A stretch of DNA of 64,000 bases from assembly GCA_033977485.1 (NCBI GenBank), contig CM066984.1, positions 109,215,691-109,279,690 on the forward strand. Reading direction: 5' to 3'. Origin of the DNA: Hydrangea macrophylla (lineage: Eukaryota; Streptophyta; Magnoliopsida; Cornales; Hydrangeaceae). Both the position numbers and the translations under genes were made by a program. Under the pieces are notes generated by a model. That model was given only the letters and a program-made list of their open reading frames with translations. It was not told the DNA's origin and did not search any database. Below are positions 55,084-64,000 of this stretch, one piece after another. Numbering within the stretch: the stretch's first letter is position 1; each line of letters starts with the position of its first letter.

Positions 55084-57364
55084 AGAAGGGATCTTCCTAA
55101 AAGAGGAGAGACCAAGAAGAACACCAAGAAACATATTGGGAGAGAGATCACATGCAAAAAATACTTCCATTACACCAACATTTTTAGAGAGAAAAAAAAA
55201 AGAGTGTTTAGAGAATTAGAGAGAAGAGCTTGGAAGATCTTCAAAGAAAAGAAAACTTTGAGGATAATTTGGAGGTGATCCTCTAACTATAGATTATTGG
55301 TTTATTCTTTCTTCTTTTAAAATCTCTAATCCTAAAATCTTTCACTATCTTCTTTGTTTATCAAGTAAACTTAGGAGTTTCTTTTGTTTCCATATTACTT
55401 TCTTCCACTTTCTTGTTTATATTCTTCTCTTGAAGGTCTTGGAGATCTTCAATATCTCTTTTGATCTCTTGAGCATGATCTTTTGAATCCCATGCAGGCT
55501 TGTGCTTCACATAGGAGTCAAAGTTTGATCACCACTTCATAAGAGGATCCAAGTCCATACTCATGATTTGGATCTTCTAAACTTGATGTCTTGAGGAATC
55601 CCTTCCATATTCCTTTAGGACTCATGAGTCATAGTCATGTCTCCCTCTCCAATGACCATCAAATGGTAGGAGAATGTAGTTTTGAGTCTAAACCCATCTC
55701 CATGGTTTAGATTCCTTATCTTATAGATTTCATGAAGTCTATCCATTTTTCATTTGAAATCTATGAAGAATAAAGGTTTATAGTCTCTAATGGCCAACAA
55801 ATGGCAAGAGAAGTGGTTTGGTTCAACTCAACTTCATGGTTTAATAGTTGGAGTTACCAAATAAAAATCGAACTAGCAAAGTAAAAACAGTGAATCCACA
55901 AACTGTTTTTGACCAAAGATTTTTAGTTCGAAATCTAACCGTTGAAATCAGGTGAAACCAACGGGAAAGTGTCAATAACACAATATTCTACCACTGTAAT
56001 TTTTGTTTTAAGGTGGTTTCATGTTTAGCATGGTTTGATCATGAGTTTTGTGACACAAATACAATCTGTCCAGAATTTCAGAATAGTTTCAGAACAGTGA
56101 CACTCTTTTGAAACAATTAAATCAGAGTTCTAATAAAGTGTTTGTGACTCCAAATAATTTTTTCTATGAAGATTAATGTGTTAGGAAGTCACCCTAAAAA
56201 GAACAAAGCAATTCGGATTTTTTTTGCTATTTTTAATAAATCGTGCAAGAATTCTGGACAGAAGGTTGTAAAGTGCTGAGTGATGTCTAGTATTTTTCAT
56301 ATTCCCGGAGATCCGACCGTTGGAACTTTGATTTTCTTTTTGATTTGAAAACTAGACTCACAGAGGCATATTGAGTCCAAAAATCATCAAGATCAAACCA
56401 TGGGAAATATGCTTTTTATTTCTTTTAAGTTCTGGTCTGCTCTCTGCAATTTTCAGAGTTTTATGACACATTTGACTTACCTTGTAAATAAGGGTCTAAA
56501 TGACTTTTCTATGATCTAGGGCTTAAACCATGCTTTAATAATGATTAGTTGAGCTTGAATTCAAAGTTTAAGAGTATTTCATAGTTTATCCTTGTCCATG
56601 TACATATTTATCTATATGATTCGACACTTGTAATTAAGACTTATTTGCTTTGGATTTAATTACATTAGATAGATATAAGCTAGAAATTTGGGATTGTCAT
56701 TTTTAACATCATATTTTGCACATCATGTGGACTAACCCTTTGTTTTGTAGCGCTATTAAGGTACGATTTCTAGAACTCCTCTTTAGTTTATCTTAATTTC
56801 TTGATTTTATTGACCTTTCGACTTAATGCGCGACACCTTAGAATTAGGTCTTGCTTTATGTGTATACGTGATTAGAGACTCTTTTAGGATTTTCTTTTAT
56901 TCGCATGCATTGCACGTTTATTACCGCTGCTGGATCCCGGGTAAGTTCACTTGTGCTCCATTGCATATCATATCGCTTGTTACCTGAATTATGTGGCTTT
57001 TGAATGATATTTTGTCAATTGCAATTTTACACCCTTTGGACATGCTTTTGTGATGTATATGTATATATGTATTAGTTGAGGGCATGCTTAGATTAATAAA
57101 TTTGATTAAAAGGATATTGAGTAGAGGCCTATCGCAAGATAGGATGAGAGAGGGTGTTTTAGTCCGACGGGCTCCTTCCTCTCTCATTCCATAATCCCCG
57201 GACATAGTTAATCTTTGGTTTCGCAAACGATCAGTTTCCTTTCAAAATGGTTTCTTAATTTTCCTTTTAAAAATTAAGTGGCGACTCATTTATTTTGAAT
57301 TTAAATTTTAAAAAGAATTTTAAAAGAAAAGTTGTGGGTAAGTCAACCTGCGATATCCACAATC

Positions 57365-57382
57365 TGGCGACTCTGCTGGGGA
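57365..57382 (+). promoter_or_regulatory. Primer-binding site of the Ogre-like element
   Basis: TGGCGACTCTGCTGGGGA would pair with a tRNA 3' end reading AGAGTCGCCA, probably tRNA-Arg as reported for Ogre-type elements. The tRNA name is from memory. Confidence 0.6.
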
Positions 57383-58626
57383 TCGAACCCAGAATCTCTG
57401 GTTTCGCAGACCAGAATTCTGATTTTGGGTTCACTTGAGGATTAGACTTGAAAAACATCCTTTTAATCGAATTTATTAATCTTTGTGTGCCTGTTGCATT
57501 TCACTTGCATGTCCAGCCAGTCGATTGCACGGAACTATGACCTTGGAGGCTCGGGGCAACCCGGTCGGTCAAGTCATCATGGGACTGTGTGACCACCCTT
57601 GATCTCGTACCATGATTTGGTATATGAAGCATCCTATCGGGTGTGTGTCAAGGGTCCCTTATTTGACCAAAACCCAGCCTGTGCATAGTTGTTTCTATAG
57701 AACCTTTCAATCTTAGGAAATCAATTCTTGATTAGGGTTATGTGTTAGGAAGTTTTGTATGCCCGGAAGGGATTACTTGAGATGATGACGATACTTGCTT
57801 GATGAAAGATGAATAATCTTTTAGTCACCTTTTAGCAATTTCTCCTCGTGTTACATGACATTTGGAGGACATGCCGAACCTTGATTATAAGATTATACTT
57901 CTTATATCATGTTTAGTTAAGCATCATTGACCTTGTATGCATCCAAATTTATGAAAAGTACGGTAATAATCCGATCGTGTGATCCTTCTACCCCGAAAGA
58001 ATTTTAAGACCATCTTTGAAAGCAAGTGGATTTTTGTAATCTTCATCCCAAAGTTTTCAATTGCTCTTTCAAAAATCTTTGGAGTTCACTTTTGATTAAA
58101 GCTCCAAGCTAATCTTTGGGAATTATTTTTGAAAAAATGCTCTTCAAATGAATTTTAACGCAAAATTTCAATTCAATTATCTTCATTGAGAAATGTTTTC
58201 ACATCCTCATTTTTTTTAAATAAAAGATTTAAAATCCTTGAGAATCATTTTTGAGAGATCTCATCATCTAAAGAAATGCTTTTCAAATGAATTTTGAAAA
58301 TTTTTGAATATCCAACCTTTGAGAGGGTAGTAGGATCACAATGAAAGGTGAAATTGGCGCATTTGACATGAATGAGGATTTTATGTGCTTATGTGTTTAT
58401 GTGTTAGGGTTAGATTTTTTCGCTTTCTTTGGCATATAGAGTAGGCACACACGCACACATGCATTGCATCCGCATGACATACAAAATAAAAGTTTTGCTA
58501 AAATAAAGGTAAAAAGGTATTCTAAAAAAATAATAAAACTTAAAATCTGCTGTAGGAGCAAAGATAGCCAATCAAGCGTGGTTCAGGGATCCTACGGCAA
58601 GACTTGTAAGGAGAGGATACGCTAAC
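57383..58626 (+). other. Leader between PBS and gag
   Basis: This is a 1.24-kb untranslated region without an extended open frame. Some full Ogre elements have an extra ORF here; none is seen. Confidence 0.6.
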
Positions 58627-60201
58627 ATGGCCGAAGAAAGAAACAACGAAGAGATGACCGGATTAAGGGTACTAGTCGAACAGCAAGCGGAACAGATGAG
58701 GAGACAGGCCGAGAACATGAACCGCATGATGGGAATGATAGAGGAGCTGAATCGCCGACCGCCGCCGCATGTAATTCCACCTATTATAGATCCGCCTTTG
58801 GGAGGAGGAGACGGAGATTGGTTCGACGATCAAGAGGCACACTGGAATGATGCACTAAGAGCCAACAGGGACAGAGAGAAAGATGAGAAGGAGAAGCTGT
58901 TGACCGAGAAGATAGAAAAGTTGGAAAGGGTAATGCGCAAGGCTCAGGGAGTGGATACCTATCTGATGGAACTGGAAGGATTGTATGACGGAGTCCACGA
59001 AACGCTGCCGGCTGGTTTCAAAATGCCAGTTTTCGATAAGTTTGATGGCACAGGCAATCCCCGCAGTCATGTCCGAATGTGCATAGGAGCTTTTCAGCCT
59101 AGTGGACTGAGCACTACCATGATGGCTGTTCTATTTCAGCAAACCTTAACAGGAGCTGCTCTGTCATGGTACCTTACACTTGAGCCAAGCAAAACCAGAG
59201 TATGGGAAGAAGTGATTAAGGCATTTGTGGCACAATACGAGTACAATCAGGATTTGGATGTTACTGTCCGAGATTTGGAAACGACCAGGCAGGGAAACAA
59301 AGAATCATTCACCGAGTATTTGAGTCGATGGAGAGGAAAGGCAGCGAAAATGGTACAAAAGCCGCCTGAGAAAGACCAGATCCGAATGCTGATGAAAAAT
59401 CTGCAGCCAGTTTATCAGGAGAAGATGAGATTTTAGTCAATCAACACCTTTGCTGAGGTATTCGATGTAGGGATGAGAATCGAAGATGCAATTCAAGAAG
59501 GAACAATCAAGAAGGAGGAGCCACAGAACCGATATCGAAGGCCCAGTTATGGATCAAATGGAGGGCACTCGGGGGGTCACTCTGGCCCCACCGATGTCAA
59601 TGCACTTAGCGAGCCGGAGAATATATTCGATATCACCAGAAACCATCCAAGAGGAGGGGAGGATAAGCCACTGAGGAAGTTTTCAGACTTGGGAGTATCA
59701 TTATCAACCGCCCTCGACAGGCTGTTAGCAAAAGGGCATCTCCGTCAGCTAGAACCTCGACCCCCGCCGAGTCCACTCCCACCACACTTCAAGGGAGATC
59801 TCTACTGCAAGTATCATCAACAAAAGGGCCACTCGACGGATCGGTGCATGAGATTAAGGCACGAAATTCAGGACCTCATTGACAACAAAGTGATATCCGA
59901 GCCACCTGTCAAAGCCCCCAATGTCACCAAGAATCCTCTGCCGAACCATCGTGCTGTGCCACCGCCACGGGGTCTTTATTTCTTAGGGGTAGAAGAAGCG
60001 GCATTCGATCCATCCAAGCTAATCACAAAGGTCGGAGAGCCAAAGAAGTTCTATCAGTTGCCAGAAAATTCAGGGATCTGCATGCTTGGAAGCAAGCCAG
60101 GGATATGGGAAAACGAAGTGACAAGGCAGTCAGATTGGTGGGTCCAAGAAAGCAATGATCGGAACATAGGCCGGGTAGGGGAGGATGATCTATGGTATTA
60201 A
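58627..60201 (+). pseudogene. Tat/Ogre-like gag, with in-frame stops
   Basis: The frame begins MAEERNNEEM with a coiled-coil-like N-terminus (heptad-rich, residues about 1-50), then the capsid-type gag region (about 140-270), then a basic part with a CKYH-x4-GHSTDRC knuckle, in which the second Cys of the usual CCHC is His. A TAG at 59434-59436 and a TAA at 60199-60201 interrupt it, yet the reading frame is the same before and after both. Gag forms the particle that packages retrotransposon RNA. The stops are probably recent single-base changes. Confidence 0.85.
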
Positions 60202-61779
60202 AGCGACGAAGAGGCAAAAGAGGGCTCAAAGACCGTTTCAGAAACCGACAACATTTGGGCAAAAGAAGAGATCGACCATTTGACTCGATCTGGTAGGCAC
60301 TTCAATCCGCATGAATTAGAGGAAGATCACCCGGGGAGAGAGCTGGAGAAAGGAAAAGGAAAAATGAACGAAGAAGAAGAAGAGGATCGGGTCCTAAAGC
60401 AAATGAAGAAGACTCAGGCTAACATCACTGTCTGGGGGTTGCTGATTGCCTCCAAACGCCATAGGCAGGCGGTCCTAGACGCTCTGAATCAGGCTGACGT
60501 GTCTATCGACACCACCCCGGAAGACCTCATAGGATTGATCGGCAAGGTTCCGACTTCGGCTATCACCTTTTCATTAAATGACTTACCTCCGGGAGGACCC
60601 ACGCTCAACAAGCCACTGTATATCACCGTTGAATGTTTGGGGAACACCGTGCCCGCTTGTCTCGTTGACAACGGGTCTGCTCTTAATGTATGTCCCTTCT
60701 GCACAGCCAAGCGAATGGGCCTAGATGAATCTTCCTTTGTGCCGTCTCAACAGAAAGTCCGGGCATATGACAACACCCAAAGGGCAGTCATGGGCATTAT
60801 CTCTCTTAATCTCGCTATCGGGCCGATGGACAAAGAAGCTGAGTTCCAAATCATCGATATCCCCGCTTCTTTCAATCTGCTGCTGGGAAGGCCTTGGTTG
60901 GACAGTTTGGGCGCTATACCATCGACGATCCATCAAAAAGTTAAGTATGTCTGGAAAGACAAAGTCTGTGATATCCTCGGAGACAGTTGGGTTCGTTCGT
61001 CCGAAGCGTCGTCAAGTGCACCGGTCCTAGAATTACAACTGCAAGAAGAAGAAGCGAAAATGGGAGGATTCGAGTTCATCAGCGTGATAGAAGAGGGAAA
61101 ACCGAAAGAGTTTCCGCCGCCCCATTTCGATCAGTATGCTAGTCCAGTGGTCGCGGGAATCATGAAGAAAATGGGCTTCTTTCCAGGATTAGGACTGGGA
61201 AAGAACCTTCAGGGCCTGCCGGAGTTTCCAAAAATTCCTACTCAGACTCACACTCACGGCTTGGGGTATCAGCCAACCAAGAAGGAACTAAGGGCAAAGA
61301 AGAAGGCTTTCGATGCACCACTAGACCCTTACTTAAAGACTCTCAATGGATACTTCGTGAAGGAAGGAGAGGATTTCCCCTTCTGTGGTTTCCCAGAACC
61401 ATGGATGGACCAAAAAGACAAATGCATGAAGCCGGGGTTCGAGATCTTCTTCTCCCATGAATTTTCTGGGTACAAAGACCCATTTTTGCAAATACCTGAA
61501 AAGTCTGTTGCTGCCAAGGACTGGATTGGTACGCTAGACGGTTCTGCCATGAAAGATCTGCTAGGCGAAGGGAACGCAGAGGTCATGAAGGAGGATCCCG
61601 GAAAGACCAAAGGTGAATACGTCGAGGGCATAGTGGAGGAAGCTGCCGAGAGTGAAGAAAGTGAGAAAGGGGAGGCTGAGGAAGAAGAGATGGAGAAAAT
61701 CACCAAGACAGGAGGTCCGAAAGAATGCTTTATTACTGGCCTGGGAGGAGAGCACAAGAAGGAGTGGGTTTTTGAGTAA
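60202..61779 (+). CDS. Protease and G-patch region of Ogre-like element
   Basis: The same frame continues. Retroviral-type aspartic protease: VDNGSALNVCP with the catalytic Asp at 60667-60669, and the LLGRPWL flap-side motif near 60880. A G-patch-like segment follows at about 61160-61275 (GLGLGKNLQG ... GLGY), a known feature of some plant Tat/Ogre polyproteins. The end is acidic (Glu-rich). A TAA at 61777-61779 separates it from the reverse transcriptase; see findings. No ATG opens this stretch, so translation must continue from gag or follow splicing. Confidence 0.8.
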   Translation, partial: SDEEAKEGSKTVSETDNIWAKEEIDHLTRSGRHFNPHELEEDHPGRELEKGKGKMNEEEEEDRVLKQMKKTQANITVWGLLIASKRHRQAVLDALNQADVSIDTTPEDLIGLIGKVPTSAITFSLNDLPPGGPTLNKPLYITVECLGNTVPACLVDNGSALNVCPFCTAKRMGLDESSFVPSQQKVRAYDNTQRAVMGIISLNLAIGPMDKEAEFQIIDIPASFNLLLGRPWLDSLGAIPSTIHQKVKYVWKDKVCDILGDSWVRSSEASSSAPVLELQLQEEEAKMGGFEFISVIEEGKPKEFPPPHFDQYASPVVAGIMKKMGFFPGLGLGKNLQGLPEFPKIPTQTHTHGLGYQPTKKELRAKKKAFDAPLDPYLKTLNGYFVKEGEDFPFCGFPEPWMDQKDKCMKPGFEIFFSHEFSGYKDPFLQIPEKSVAAKDWIGTLDGSAMKDLLGEGNAEVMKEDPGKTKGEYVEGIVEEAAESEESEKGEAEEEEMEKITKTGGPKECFITGLGGEHKKEWVFE

Positions 61780-64000
61780 AGTGATAGGTTCCCCCCACAC
61801 CCAGAGTCTGTAATGGCCCAAATGAGGCGTCTTTCAATTTCTATGTCTGTTGTAATCACTCCAAAGAAAATCAATGAAAGTATGACTGATTCTGCCTACT
61901 CGAACGCGCTTAATGAATGTGATGATCATGAAATACCTATCGAACTGCAAAAACTAATTGAAAAAGAAAAAGAATCTGCATGTAAAATCATTGAGAACAC
62001 CCTAACAATTAATCTTGGAAATGAGAACAATCCTCAAAATGTCTTCATCGGCTCTACACTTAGCAATAAAGAAAGTAAAGAACTAATCAGTCTGTTAAAC
62101 GAATTCAAAGATGTTTTTGCATGGTCTTACAATGATATGCCAGGTATCGATCCAGAAATAGTCCAACACCACATCCCCCTCTTTCCCAATTCAAAACCCA
62201 TAAAACAAAAATTGAGGCGAATGAGGCCAGAATGGGCACTTAAAGTAAAAGAGGAGGTTGAAAAGCAATTAAGAGCTGGATTCTTGATGGTCACCGAGTA
62301 TCCCGAGTGGATTGCCAACATTGTGCCTGTCCCAAAGAAGGATGGTCGTGTTAGGGTTTGCGTGGATTTTCGGGATTTGAATAAAGCAAGCCCTAAAGAC
62401 GATTTCCCATTACCCCACATCGACGTGTTGGTTGATAACACTGCGGGACATGAACTTCTATCTTTTATGGATGGGTTCTCCGGGTATAATCAAATCCTCA
62501 TGGCTCCCGAGGATAGAGAGAAAACCACGTTCATCACTCCGTGGGGGACATATTGCTATAGAGTCATGCCATTCGGACTTCAGAATGCAGGCGCAACCTA
62601 TCAAAGGGCGGCCACCACTTTACTGCACGACATGATCCACAAAGAGGTAGAGGTGTATGTGGACGATATGATTGTGAAATCCAAGGAGAGGGGAGGGCAC
62701 CTAGAGGCTTTGAGAAAGTTCTTTGGGAGATTGAGGGAGTTCAAGATGAGGCTGAACCCGCAAAAATGCACGTTCGGAGTCACTACCGGCAAGCTGCTAG
62801 GATTTCTCATTACCCAAAGGGGAATAGAAGTGGACCCTACCAAAATAAAGGCCTTAACCGAGATGAACCCACCAAGAAATGATAAAGAACTGAGAGGGTT
62901 CCTGGGTAGAATACAATTTATAAGTCGTTTCATCTCAAAGCTCACCATGACCTGCGACCCGCTGTTCAAGCTACTCAGAAAGGGAGAGAGATTCAATTGG
63001 GACACCCCGTGTCAACAAGCCTTCGACAAAATCAAAACCTACCTCCAGAACCCACCTGTCTTGTCACCACCTTCGCCCGGGAGACCTTTGTTACTTTATC
63101 TCTCTGTATCCGAAGATTCGATGGGATGTATGCTGGCCCAAGAAGGAGAAGAGGGGCGCGTGGAGAAGGCCATTTACTACTTAAGCAAGAGAATAGTAGG
63201 ATATGAGTTAAAGTATTCGCCCTTGGAGAAGGCCTGTTGGGCCTTGGTTTGGTGTACCCGTCGCCTCCGCCACTACATGCTAGCCTTCCCTGTAATCCTG
63301 ATATCCCGAATGGACCCATTAAAATACCTGTTCGAAAAACCCGTCTTAACCAGTAGGATTTCCCGTTGGACCATGATGCTGGCTGAGTTCGACATCAGAT
63401 ATATCACCGCCAAGTCCGTAAAAGGAAGGGCTGTCGCCGAGTTTTTAGCCGACCTCGCTGTAGAATCTGAGGACAAGGGAGACTTCAAGTTCCCAGATGA
63501 AGGAATAATGGAGGTTAAGGAGGATTTGTGGAAGATGTACTTCGATGGAGCAGCCAATCAAATGGGTTACGGAGTTGGAATCATTCTCGTAGCACCAGAC
63601 GGGGTCCCCACCCCATTAGCTGTCAAACTCAAGTATAACTCAACCAACAATACCGCGGAGTACGAAGCATGCATAATTGGGATAGAAGCAGCCTTGGCTT
63701 TGGAGATCAGAAGGATTGATATCTTCGGAGATTCCAACTTGATCATATCCCAGGTACGAGGAGATTGGAGGGTAAAGCATGAGAAATTGAGACCTTACCA
63801 TGACTATCTGGAAAGCCTGAAAGCGCAATTCCGAAAGATTTCCTTTTACCACCTCCCTCGTGAAGAAAATCAACTAGCCGACTCTTTGGCTACCTTAGCC
63901 TCGATGATCCAAATCCCTTCCAAAATTGCCATGATCCCGCTGTCCATAGAAGTAAGGAATCAACCGTCATTCGAAATGATCGCAGCCATAGAGAGAGAAG
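61780..64000 (+). CDS. Pol region (RT, RNase H, second RNase H), cut by window edge
   Basis: The frame is open from the stop at 61779 to the last base. RT: RVCVDFRDLNKASPKD near 62350, MPFGLQNAGATYQR near 62570, catalytic YVDD at 62656-62667. A Gypsy RNase H follows (about 63040-63330), then a second, archaeal-type RNase H starting MYFDGAANQ near 63536 with the Glu of NNTAEYEA and the Asp of IFGDSN. Two RNase H domains are typical of the Tat lineage, which includes Ogre. Integrase is expected beyond the window. There is no stop in 740 codons, so this part looks young. Confidence 0.9.

Larger units (their letters stand above)
54393..57361 (+). mobile_element. 5' LTR of Tat/Ogre-like element
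   Basis: It begins TGTAGACACCCC and ends TATCCACA, three bases before a primer-binding site; about 2.97 kb. A TATA box, TATAAAAG, lies at 55076-55083. A GC-rich cluster of palindromic TGCCGCGCGGCA-type motifs occupies about 54660-54970. The matching 3' LTR is outside the window, so the limits rest on motifs only. Confidence 0.75.

Noticed and set aside
54580..55157. Three overlapping frames of 64-96 residues on both strands
   Set aside because: They cover the GC-rich palindrome cluster of the LTR, where stops are rare on both strands.
60489..61874. Minus-strand frames of up to 181 residues
   Set aside because: They are shadows of the protease/G-patch frame and show no motif.

Overview
The window is nuclear DNA of a flowering plant, probably a eudicot; no species can be named. 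The evidence is an intron-bearing receptor-like cytoplasmic kinase gene of a plant-specific family, Ty3/Gypsy chromovirus and Tat/Ogre-like retrotransposons, an RTE-clade LINE, Helitrons, Tourist-like and hAT-like MITEs, and AT-rich spacer with many microsatellites. It is one gene locus, duplicated in tandem and then heavily invaded by mobile DNA.

Host genes. Two tandem minus-strand copies of an RLCK-VII (PIX13-like) kinase gene are present. Copy B (about 2864-12492) is a pseudogene: stop codons in exons 1 and 4, a 24-bp loss in exon 3, a frameshift in exon 5, a damaged last splice acceptor, and a solo LTR inside exon 6. Copy A (14449-37622) can still be read through six exons as one 375-residue frame, but intron 4 has grown to about 19.4 kb because a nest of transposons landed in it, and the invariant catalytic-loop Asn is Lys. 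A third copy of the gene's downstream flank survives at 46140-46545.

Mobile DNA, left to right: a minus-strand solo LTR (39-2216); a plus-strand solo LTR in exon 6 of copy B (3128-5489); Tourist-like MITEs (8186, 14915, 15247); an outer solo LTR (16484-35065) carrying a small minus-strand Helitron (16796-17655) and interrupted by a three-LTR tandem array of a Tekay/Del-type chromovirus (18210-34280); long inverted repeats and another solo LTR of the chromovirus family (38003-42765); a Helitron (43205-44548) facing a second Helitron end; a truncated LTR (45290-46140); an LTR split by a 3.2-kb RTE LINE (46545-51335); a hAT-like MITE (53617-53809); and a Tat/Ogre-like element from 54393 that runs off the right edge.

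Main points of interest. (1) The chromovirus array is LTR-internal-LTR-internal-LTR with one 5-bp target duplication around the whole unit, so it arose after a single insertion. (2) Its LTR carries five pairs of the palindrome CAGTCGACTG, members of a pair 18-21 bp apart, kept in a diverged solo LTR. Other LTR families here carry their own, different clusters of short palindromes. (3) Copy A may be a live but catalytically altered kinase gene with a transposon-filled intron. Alignments were done by eye; stated difference counts are manual.
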